NCBI GenBank assembly: GCA_003167275.1
Contig: PMTT01000317.1
Location: 1-50,674 of the forward strand
Source of the DNA: Bryobacterales bacterium
GTDB lineage: Bacteria > Acidobacteriota > Terriglobia > Bryobacterales > Bryobacteraceae
DNA length: 50,674 nucleotides
Direction of reading: 5' to 3'
Positions 44,147-50,674 of this stretch are shown here, in pieces. The notes under the pieces were generated by a model. It was given only the letters and a program-made list of their open reading frames with translations. It made no database searches and had not been told where the DNA came from. The position numbers and the translations under genes are program-made. How positions within the stretch are numbered: position 1 is the first letter of the stretch; each line of letters starts with the position of its first letter.

Positions 44147-44226
44147 TTGTCTATTGCTCATTGTTTGTCTAGGTTCACTTGCTGACATTGACCAAGCATT
44201 GCTTATCGTGGTAGGTTGGTAGACAA
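44147..44226 (+). promoter_or_regulatory. Candidate operator: three TTGTCTA sites
   Basis: TTGTCTA lies at 44147-44153 and 44165-44171 (direct, 18 bp apart) and in inverted form at 44220-44226, just before the ribosome-binding site of the XRE-type gene. A weak promoter, TTGACC (44188-44193) and TAGGTT (44212-44217), sits between them with an 18-bp spacer. The layout suits autoregulation by the HTH protein and control of the divergent secreted protease. Confidence 0.5.
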
Positions 44227-44232
44227 GGGAGG
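44227..44232 (+). promoter_or_regulatory. Ribosome-binding site of the XRE-HD-eIF2B-like gene
   Basis: GGGAGG followed by AAC and two ATGs, at 44236 (3-nt spacing) and 44242 (9-nt spacing). Spacing favours the second ATG (MDSTVAAQ). Confidence 0.6.
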
Positions 44233-44235
44233 AAC

Positions 44236-46479
44236 ATGTTCATGGATTCAACAGTCGCCGCCCAGATCGATGAATGGCGAGAGCAACGAAATTGGAGTCG
44301 CAACGAGCTCGCAAAGCGCGCAGGCATAGATCCCGGATACCTTAGCCGGATCCTTCGTGGGAAACGGCCGAGCGAGGTGGTCCTCCGCAAGATTGCCAAG
44401 CCCTTGCAGTTGACTGAAGAGCAGTCGGGGCTGTTGCTTGCTGCTGCCGGATATGCTGTGCCGACCGTGGCCGAAATTTTGCCAAACGACCAGCGGGCCA
44501 CTATCGAAGCCGCAATTCGCCGAATTCCTGGCTTGACCGTCGAATTTCGTAGTCGTCTCGCTGTTCAACTCGTTTCTGTCGCCACCGCAACCGAAGCGCT
44601 TTGGCACAAAGCCCACGATCTCGGCGACCCCATTCCGCATGTCCCCGAGCACGGCCCAGAGCATAGCCTCGCTATGCTCTCGCGCCTGGTCGAGTTCTTT
44701 CCCGAAGGCTTGGCCCGGCTCGCGAGGCGTAGAGAGATCAGCCTTGCGCTCCTGCTCCAATCGTTGTGGCTGCACGACGTCGGAATTGCGGCCCACGCAG
44801 GGGCGGATTCCGCGACCCATCGCGGTGAGCAACGCAAAAAGGACCTCTATTCGGATTACCGAACATACCCGAAGAGATCCGAGAATTACGTTCGCGAGCT
44901 TCATTTGGAACTCGGCCTATCGAAAGAAGACGCGCGTGTATTGGAGAATCTGTGCAAGCACCATCGCGAGTCGGAGAACCTCAGCGCAGTTGCGATAGAG
45001 GAAGGCAACGGCGTTATACCAGCTCGCGAGCAGAAGGTCCTGATAGCATTGTTGCGCATTGCCGATCTGCTGGACGTCCGCCCCGAACGCGTTGCCACCA
45101 AGCAGAAACTGGACGAAGTCATGGCCAACTGGCAGGTTATGCTGGAGGTTCGCGGGGAATGGTTGCGTAATCTATTCATCGCGCGCTTGCGCCGGGAGCG
45201 ATCCACGCTGGTCGCCGAGATCCGATATGATCGCGGCTGGGGCCAAGACAGCATAAACACCCTGCTGGAGGCGGTCGTTCGGGAACTGCAAGGCCAGATC
45301 AACCTAGTGAAAGACATCCTCGTCGACGAGCCCGACTGCATACTCCTCAACGTGCGCACGGATGTCAGCCCCGACCCGTTGCCCACCGAACTGAAAAGCG
45401 CTATGGAGAAAGTTCGACGCAGCCTGGGGCGCTATCCGAGCGCGCGCCACTTTATGGACCGTGTCTTGGATAGCCTCGATCGTCTGCTCAAGTTTGGCAA
45501 GTACGATGATGTCCGAGATTATGTCGAGCGCGAACTCAGGGCCAGCATCGGCCTGCGGCCCTATCACGTTCAGGTGCAGAACCTGTGCGACGACCTCGTG
45601 CAGATCCTCAAAGGCGACTATTCCGAGGAGAAGCAGCTGCGCGTTATCGAGCAGGTCTCCCTCGTCTACCGGAATCACAAGGAGAAGGCGTTTGCCGAGA
45701 TCGCCGCAGCAGCAAAAAGAGAATTTTGCGACCCTAATGCCAGCTTTCTGTTGTTCGGTTATAGCGAATGCGTCCTTAAGGGGTTGGGCGCGATCGAACA
45801 GTCCGTCCGAAGATCAGTCGATGTTACGATCTTGGAGTTCCGTGCCAAGTCGCTCTATGACTCTGATTTTAGGCTCCAGTACTGCGACGGTGCTAATTTC
45901 GCACTGGAGGTCCGACGCCTGGGATACGAAAGGATTTGGTTGGCACCTGACGCTTCGGTTACTGCCATCTTCACATTGCCCCAACGTCTCGCCAGCCACG
46001 CAAGCCCGGGTTCGCTGCCGAGACGCCCCACCCACCTGATCGTCGGTGTCAACGCCATCACTCCGGACGATCCGAGGCGGTTATCGGAAGAGGCTGAGGA
46101 CACCGCCACGGTGCGCGAACCCGCTTATGGCGCTTACAGCACGACGGGCTACCGGACCATCATTGAGATGGCCAAGAAGTACAAGGCGCACGTTTATGTG
46201 CTGGCTGAGTCCGCCAAGATTCGGCACGGGGTCGAAGAGACCGCAAAGGAGCGCGTCCACTGCTGGTTGGCGCAGGATGAACGTTGGGCCGAGCTAATGC
46301 GCGACGGAATCCGCATCTTTAGCCCTCTCGATGACCAGATCGATTCACACGACATCTCCTGGTTCATTACGGACCTCGGTCGGGACAATCCCGCAGACCT
46401 TAGAAGAAAGCACCCCGCAAGTTTCAGCGCTCTGCCGACAGCGTTGCATGCGGCTGATGGACTCACCCGGGCGGGTTAG
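44236..46479 (+). CDS. XRE HTH - HD phosphohydrolase-like - eIF2B/R15P isomerase-like fusion
   Basis: A 747-residue three-domain protein. Residues 8-65 are an XRE-type helix-turn-helix: ELAKRAGIDPGYLSRILRG. Residues 115-330 form an HD-type metal phosphohydrolase-like domain: HGPEHS (H139, H143), WLHDVG (H180, D181), KHHRES (H242, H243) and IADLLDVRPER (D277). Residues 500-720 match the eIF2B/MtnA/ribose-1,5-bisphosphate isomerase fold: FLLFGYSECVLKGL, VDVTILEFRAKSLYD, HLIVGVNAITPDD, GYRTIIEMAKKYKAHVYVLA then ESAKI, and a final DSHDISWFITDLG. The HD domain may cleave a nucleotide; the eIF2B-like part may bind or convert a phosphorylated ribose or nucleotide. Transcription control by the HTH is likely. 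I know of no described system with this layout. Starts 44236 or 44242. Confidence 0.82.
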   Translation: MFMDSTVAAQIDEWREQRNWSRNELAKRAGIDPGYLSRILRGKRPSEVVLRKIAKPLQLTEEQSGLLLAAAGYAVPTVAEILPNDQRATIEAAIRRIPGLTVEFRSRLAVQLVSVATATEALWHKAHDLGDPIPHVPEHGPEHSLAMLSRLVEFFPEGLARLARRREISLALLLQSLWLHDVGIAAHAGADSATHRGEQRKKDLYSDYRTYPKRSENYVRELHLELGLSKEDARVLENLCKHHRESENLSAVAIEEGNGVIPAREQKVLIALLRIADLLDVRPERVATKQKLDEVMANWQVMLEVRGEWLRNLFIARLRRERSTLVAEIRYDRGWGQDSINTLLEAVVRELQGQINLVKDILVDEPDCILLNVRTDVSPDPLPTELKSAMEKVRRSLGRYPSARHFMDRVLDSLDRLLKFGKYDDVRDYVERELRASIGLRPYHVQVQNLCDDLVQILKGDYSEEKQLRVIEQVSLVYRNHKEKAFAEIAAAAKREFCDPNASFLLFGYSECVLKGLGAIEQSVRRSVDVTILEFRAKSLYDSDFRLQYCDGANFALEVRRLGYERIWLAPDASVTAIFTLPQRLASHASPGSLPRRPTHLIVGVNAITPDDPRRLSEEAEDTATVREPAYGAYSTTGYRTIIEMAKKYKAHVYVLAESAKIRHGVEETAKERVHCWLAQDERWAELMRDGIRIFSPLDDQIDSHDISWFITDLGRDNPADLRRKHPASFSALPTALHAADGLTRAG

Positions 46480-46684
46480 GTCATTTGGAAGGATCTGGCA
46501 ATCTATCGGCCAACCCAACTCAACCCCAGTCACTTCGCGGGCACGGTAGCCGGAGCCCCCTTCTCCTTCACGAAAAACACCAGGAACTTGGCCGGCTTCG
46601 TGCTGCTGGCCTTCCTCGGACCCGTCAACGACTACTTGGGAACCGCCCTGTGGTTTACCAGCCGCTTGTGCCACACTTGCCGAT

Positions 46685-48199
46685 ATGATCCACCGCATCG
46701 CACCCATCCTGCTTGCGTGGCTCTGTGCCTTCAGCCAGTCCGCTTGGTATGACCAGCCGTACCGCCCCCAATACCACTTCTCACCCCGCCAGAATTGGAC
46801 GAACGACCCCAACGGACTTGTTTATTTCGATAGCGAGTACCATCTTTTCTACCAGTACAACCCGTTTGGCGATGTCTGGGGCCACATGAGTTGGGGGCAC
46901 GCGGTTAGCCGTGACCTGGTGCACTGGCAGGAACTCCCGGTCGCGTTGCCGGAGGAGAACGGTGTCATGATCTTCACCGGCAGCACGGTCGTGGACACCC
47001 ATAACACCAGCGGCTTCTGCACGGGCAGCAAGCCGTGCATGGTGGCGGTCTACACTGGCCACACCCCACAAACTCCGGTGCACGCCGCTCTTCAAACGCA
47101 GAATCTGGCGTATAGCAACGACCACGGACGGACCTGGACCAAGTACTCGGGCAATCCCGTACTGGACCTCCACCTGTCGGACTTCCGCGATCCCCATGTC
47201 TTTTGGTCGGACCAGGGTCGGCGGTGGGTGATGGCCGTTGCATTGCCCAATGACCACAAGGTGCTGTTCTACGGTTCGCCCGACCTCAGAGCCTGGGAGC
47301 GGCTGAGCGAGTTTGGACCAGCCGGGGCCATGGGTGGCCAATGGGAATGTCCGACGTTGACGGAGGTTCCGGTGATGGGCGGCCGGCGCGACACTCGGTG
47401 GGTGCTCAAGGTGGGGTTGAACCCCGGCGGCCTGCAAGGTGGATCGGGCGAGCAGTATTTCGTCGGGAGCTTCGACGGCACGCGGTTCACGAACGACAAT
47501 CCGCCCTCGACGACACTCTGGACCGACTATGGGAAAGACTGCTACTGTGCCCTGACGTTCAACGGGATGCCGCGCACACAAGTGCCCGTCATGATGGGCT
47601 GGATGAACAACTGGCAGTACGCGGCGAAGGTTCCGACACAGCCCTGGCGTGGACAGATGACCATCCCTAGGAGGCTGCAACTACGGAAGGGGCCGGAGGG
47701 CCTGCGACTCGTACAGGAGCCCATTGAGACGGTCCAGGCGCTGCGCGGCGTGCACTTCACGTGGAGCGGGGTAAACATTCCCGATCTTAACCGAGCACTG
47801 ATGGAGAAAATCCGAGGCCAGAGCTTTGAACTGTCGAGCACCGTGTTAGGCACCACCGGGGAAGTCGGGTGGAGACTGCTGGCTGGCGATGGGAAGTTCA
47901 CGACGGTGGGATACGCTAACGGGGAGGTGTTCGTGGATCGCACGCAGTCTGGCGAAACAGGCTTCAGCAAGGACTTTCCGGCTCGCACCTCGGCTCCGCT
48001 CGTGGTCGGCAATGCGCCCCTGAAACTCACGATCCTCGTGGACCGATCCACTGTGGAGGTTTTCGCGATGGACGGCCTGGTAGCCATGACCAACCTCGTC
48101 TACCAACCGGCCCCAGCGAAGGGCATGGAGTTCTATGCGGTCGGAAAACCAGGGCGGATCACGGTCGAGGGATGGGAATTGAAGTCGGCGTTGAAGTGA
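46685..48199 (+). CDS. Secreted GH32 fructan hydrolase (levanase/inulinase-like)
   Basis: A 504-residue glycoside hydrolase family 32 enzyme that cuts beta-fructans (levan, inulin) or sucrose. A signal peptide (IAPILLAWLCAFSQSA) indicates export. Catalytic motifs are WTNDPNG (nucleophile D41), FRDP (D169, transition-state stabiliser) and WECP (acid/base E221). The five-bladed propeller is followed by the C-terminal beta-sandwich (about 355-504: RSTVEVFAMDGLVAMTNLVY). The length is normal. The organism probably degrades plant or microbial fructans. It sits alone, downstream of the XRE-type gene with a 205-bp gap that shows no gene, and ahead of the minus-strand DUF4268 gene. Confidence 0.95.
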   Translation: MIHRIAPILLAWLCAFSQSAWYDQPYRPQYHFSPRQNWTNDPNGLVYFDSEYHLFYQYNPFGDVWGHMSWGHAVSRDLVHWQELPVALPEENGVMIFTGSTVVDTHNTSGFCTGSKPCMVAVYTGHTPQTPVHAALQTQNLAYSNDHGRTWTKYSGNPVLDLHLSDFRDPHVFWSDQGRRWVMAVALPNDHKVLFYGSPDLRAWERLSEFGPAGAMGGQWECPTLTEVPVMGGRRDTRWVLKVGLNPGGLQGGSGEQYFVGSFDGTRFTNDNPPSTTLWTDYGKDCYCALTFNGMPRTQVPVMMGWMNNWQYAAKVPTQPWRGQMTIPRRLQLRKGPEGLRLVQEPIETVQALRGVHFTWSGVNIPDLNRALMEKIRGQSFELSSTVLGTTGEVGWRLLAGDGKFTTVGYANGEVFVDRTQSGETGFSKDFPARTSAPLVVGNAPLKLTILVDRSTVEVFAMDGLVAMTNLVYQPAPAKGMEFYAVGKPGRITVEGWELKSALK

Positions 48200-48221
48200 A
48201 TTGGCGTACCCTCAATGCAGG

Positions 48222-48707
48222 TCACGGACAGGTGCCCACGAACGGCTTGAATGCTCCGACGAATCTATTGAGGCGTGTTGCCAACAACTTCTGCTGCCGT
48301 GTCCAGTCCGCTATGTTCTTCGGGTCCGCATTACACGAGACACCCACGCTCCAAGTCCCGTCTTTGCATTCCCACCATGGCGGCTCTTTAAGCTGCGCTA
48401 CGATGGCTCGGCGTTTCCTGACGAGTTTTGGATAGTAATCTGGGTGGCCCCGGACAAACACGCCGATGCGTCCGAGCGAAGAGGCGGCGTACACGGTAAT
48501 CCAAAGATCGCGGCTTTGAAGATTGAATCGGAGGTTCCCGAGTGAGTTAGCTTTTGGAAGGTTGACGTCTGGATCGTCGAGCCGCAGACCCGCGATGAAC
48601 GTCTTCCAGTATTCGAGGCGCCTCACCGCAGACTCAATTCGTTCCCCCTCGATCCGTCTAGCTGATTTGGTAAAACAAGCGTTTTCTCTCTTTCGGTCCA
48701 GCGACAA
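48222..48707 (-). CDS. DUF4268-domain protein (possibly truncated)
   Basis: A frame of 161 codons from a TTG. The core is DUF4268: LEYWKTFIAGLRLDDPDVNL, LRFNLQSRDLWITVYAASSL, GRIGVFVRGHPDYYPKL and GTWSVGVSCNADPKNIADWT then RQQKLLATRLNRFVGAF. Such domains are often attached to or next to restriction-type nucleases. No nuclease part is present in this frame, and the N-terminus (residues 1-30, basic) is not protein-family-like, so it may be the 3' part of a longer gene. It converges with the GH32 gene with a 22-bp gap. Confidence 0.65.
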   Translation of the reverse strand: MSLDRKRENACFTKSARRIEGERIESAVRRLEYWKTFIAGLRLDDPDVNLPKANSLGNLRFNLQSRDLWITVYAASSLGRIGVFVRGHPDYYPKLVRKRRAIVAQLKEPPWWECKDGTWSVGVSCNADPKNIADWTRQQKLLATRLNRFVGAFKPFVGTCP

Positions 48708-48846
48708 TTGTAAACCTCGGTGCCGGGACGCTGTGGGAACTGCACCCAGTGTGGGGCGTCGAGTTCTGAGCAGTCAAAGGCTGAGGCGGTCGGCTTCCCC
48801 ACGTCTTCTCTACCTTCAGGCCGTGAAGACACCCCGGTCGGCAATG

Positions 48847-49348
48847 CTAACCGCAGGTCGGAACCCGATTTGGCGTGACGGTGGACACCAGCCAGTCCAG
48901 ATAAGCCGTTGCTTTCGGGTCGCCTTCCATGGGTGCCCACGACGCGAAATCTTTATCGTTTCGCCGCCGAGTAGGGGCCTGGCTTTACTTCGAAGCAGAC
49001 AGCGTGGTTACTGAGAACCGCAATAGTATGCCAGACGCCAGGCTGGATATCGATTCCGAGTGGATCGCGGCCAAGAACGTGAATGCTGGCGATTTGCCCA
49101 GCATCATCGAAGATGAAGAATGCCAATTCACCCTCAAGCACCAAGAACGACTCGGACTTGGGCGGATCACGGTGACGGTGGGGTGTGATGTAGGTGCCAC
49201 GGATCATCACGCTCAGGAACCGATGCGGGTTATCGTCCATGCTGGAATGGAAGTTGTGATTGGTGCGCAGCCGAGGAGACTGGCGCGCCCGCTCAATCAG
49301 GGAGAGAACGAGGGCTGAGTCGAGTACTTGCAGGTGTGAATCCGGCAT
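48847..49348 (-). pseudogene. WbuC-type cupin, frameshifted near the 3' end
   Basis: The first frame (49348-48953) reads as a complete small beta-barrel cupin: LIERARQSPRLRTNHNFHS, TYITPHRHRDPPKSESFLVL and PGVWHTIAVLSNHAVCFEVK, with the PHRH and GVWH metal ligands, ending GPYSAAKR-stop. The family normally continues with a DKDFAxWAP segment. That sequence exists in the neighbouring frame (DKDFASWAPMEGDPKATAYL, then LDWLV..., stop at 48847-48849). Removing one A in GCGGCGAAACGATAAAG (about 48960-48968) would restore GPYSAANDKDFASW. So it is one gene with a single-base frameshift. WbuC cupins occur with surface-polysaccharide genes. Confidence 0.72.
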
Positions 49349-49452
49349 GTCACCAGGATGCCTGGATAGGCTTATCTGTGCAACCGCGCCAACCCTGGGC
49401 CGTCTAGGAGCACACTAGGCCTAACTGGCCCTCAAACTGCTAAACTCCATTC

Positions 49453-49563
49453 GTGGCAAACCGGACCGAACCGAAAACTGCGGGCCAATGGGTACGTTAT
49501 ATCGTCGTGGCCGTGATCGCGCTCTTCCTGGTGTGGTGGATGCTGCGTCTATACGTTCTATGA
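49453..49563 (+). CDS. Small single-span membrane protein
   Basis: A 36-residue frame from a GTG: basic, polar N-terminus (ANRTEPKTAGQWVRY), then one membrane helix (IVVAVIALFLVWWMLRLYVL) to the end. The charge pattern (positive inside) and the well-formed helix argue for a real protein. It is too short for family assignment and no strong ribosome-binding site is visible. Confidence 0.5.
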   Translation: MANRTEPKTAGQWVRYIVVAVIALFLVWWMLRLYVL

Positions 49564-50427
49564 ACTATGGCGCTGCCCTTGATCCCAACATTCCGAAAAT
49601 CGTCCGTACATCTCCCAGAAGCGCAGGCGGGAGTTCGGTACCGCCGTCATGAATCCGTAACTATCATCCAGACTGGGCAGCCAACCCGCTACGGTTACGG
49701 CGTGATTCCCTGATCCCGGCCCAGCCAAGAGAGTCGCGGAGCATCCGTTAGGGCCTACGTTGATGCGCTGGGAGAACATGCCCGACCTTTCCAAATCCGT
49801 CCCGGCCGCCCACCCTCCGGCGCCAGCAGCCTGTTGTCGGCTCCTCGATCGCGAGCTTCCGGACGGCTATGATCTGGACGTTGATCGAGACTGGCCCGAG
49901 GCCGCGGCTCTCAAGGTGGAATTCGTTGGTCTGCGGAACTACAATCAAATCAGTTATTTAGGTACTCTTGTTGGGCATTATCGGTAGCCAGTGTGGACAT
50001 TACCTCGTAGTTGGTGGGGACATCAAGTCCTCCCTCAAACAGGCCCAGTGGTCAGAGAGGGGTAACGATGCTCTAGCGAGAATGAACTCGCTTTCGGCTG
50101 GCTTGATCTTAAGCGTCGCAGAATTTGGCGGCGAAGAGTGCTGCGACGATCATCTACTCGCGTGTTTCACCTCCTTTCTCGACGATGCTCCCACGACGTA
50201 CGATCCGCTCGCAGTTCTATCCCTGTTCTTGACCTGGGGGATCGCTCCTCCCAGCTTAAGCGCCTGCTGTTTTCGAGGTTCCGCCGGTCTGACGTTCGCC
50301 GTCCAATCCTTGGTGGTTGGAATGGACCGGCGAACCGGCCCATCTGTTCAGGGTGTACGACGGCCCCCGCCAGTCTGGCCTCGAAGTGAGCTGGAACGCG
50401 GCGGCGGTCGACTACGTATGAGATCGC
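49564..50427. other. Stretch without a confident gene
   Basis: About 860 bp. Several frames of 60-178 codons overlap in both directions, but none keeps protein character. A minus segment GPNGCSATLLAGPGSGNHAV at about 49.7 kb could be a relic of a secreted protein. I see no RNA gene or repeat. Confidence 0.45.
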
Positions 50428-50674
50428 ATGAAGGCGCCACTCGTTTTTCTTCTTGGGTATACGCTTCTGGTGGCCGACGCGGCCGCGGTCGACGACCTTC
50501 CTGATCGGGACCAGATCACCGCGCTTTCGAAGACCTTCCTGCGCGACTCGGCGGAACTGCCGATGGACGTGCGCGTCAAGACGGTGGTCAACGACGCCAA
50601 AGGCAAGGCGAAGCGCGACGCCCAATCGAACGTGCAATTCGTGTTCAGGGGATGGGTGTGGCTCTCATACTGGA
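50428..50674 (+). CDS. Secreted protein of unknown function, 5' end only
   Basis: The frame begins MKAPLVFLLGYTLLVADAAA, a convincing signal peptide, then mature sequence with DRDQITALSKTFLRDSAELP and RVKTVVNDAKGKAKRDAQSN. It runs off the right edge of the window after 82 codons. No family recognised from this part. A long antisense frame over the same bases is a codon-bias shadow. Confidence 0.65.
   Translation, partial: MKAPLVFLLGYTLLVADAAAVDDLPDRDQITALSKTFLRDSAELPMDVRVKTVVNDAKGKAKRDAQSNVQFVFRGWVWLSYW

Noticed and set aside
46510-46684. Short minus-strand frame ending KEKGAPATVPAK upstream of the GH32 gene
   Set aside because: Only about 32 codons from a TTG, with an in-frame stop just upstream; not enough to call a gene.
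46781-47680. 299-codon minus-strand frame over the GH32 gene
   Set aside because: Antisense shadow of an enzyme with intact catalytic motifs.
1-50674. CRISPR array or complete tRNA/rRNA genes
   Set aside because: I saw no regularly spaced direct repeats and no complete tRNA; only the 3' end of a tRNA-Ser at 16659-16679 is present.

Overview
The window looks like a chromosome segment of a soil Acidobacteriota, probably of the Bryobacterales / 'Candidatus Solibacter' type. I infer this from the high G+C, a 1221-residue Oar-like TonB-dependent receptor with an N-terminal carboxypeptidase-regulatory domain, a Tricorn-type protease, several secreted hydrolases, and short palindromic repeats scattered between genes. 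No sequence search was possible, so the taxonomy is an inference.

Layout. 0-1.7 kb: the tail of a tyrosine recombinase directly followed by an IS91-type HUH transposase, bounded on the left by an 18-bp perfect palindrome and on the right by a long hairpin. 1.9-4.5 kb: on the minus strand, a TPR protein, a seven-haem cytochrome c and a membrane protein with an HExxH motif. 4.5-15.7 kb: a stable, core-like block of the Oar-like receptor, an M20 peptidase, a polytopic membrane protein with carboxypeptidase-regulatory domains, and a Tricorn protease; related REP-like repeats sit at 4.6 and 12.2 kb. 15.8-16.7 kb: a NYN-domain nuclease gene with a leader hairpin, then the last 21 nt of a tRNA-Ser gene (minus strand), which looks like a displaced attachment site.

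To the right of that site the window is accessory and mosaic. It holds a beta-lactamase-fold hydrolase, an amidohydrolase, truncated or frameshifted genes (DsbA/FrnE-like, aminoglycoside phosphotransferase-like, serine recombinase, short-chain dehydrogenase, WbuC-type cupin), a nearly gene-free stretch at 31.8-34 kb, and many genes of conflict-system type: an orphan DUF4062 protein (22.6-24.4 kb), an EVE-McrB/McrC operon with a third gene (27.7-31.3 kb), a DUF4365 nuclease-like protein with a helical body (34.6-36.3 kb), a 1405-residue STAND/NACHT-like NTPase ending in a PD-(D/E)XK-like domain (37.4-41.6 kb), and a 747-residue fusion of an XRE-type HTH, an HD phosphohydrolase-like domain and an eIF2B/ribose-1,5-bisphosphate isomerase-like domain (44.2-46.5 kb). 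The right end carries a GH32 fructan hydrolase, a DUF4268 protein, the cupin and the start of an unidentified secreted protein.

Functional picture. The left half serves protein and peptide turnover, polymer uptake and electron transfer. The right half behaves like a defence island, with modified-DNA restriction (McrBC), NTPase-nuclease systems and recombination scars. The most novel-looking element is the XRE-HD-eIF2B-like fusion, whose promoter region carries three copies of TTGTCTA that could be its own operator. All functions are predicted from motifs read by eye.
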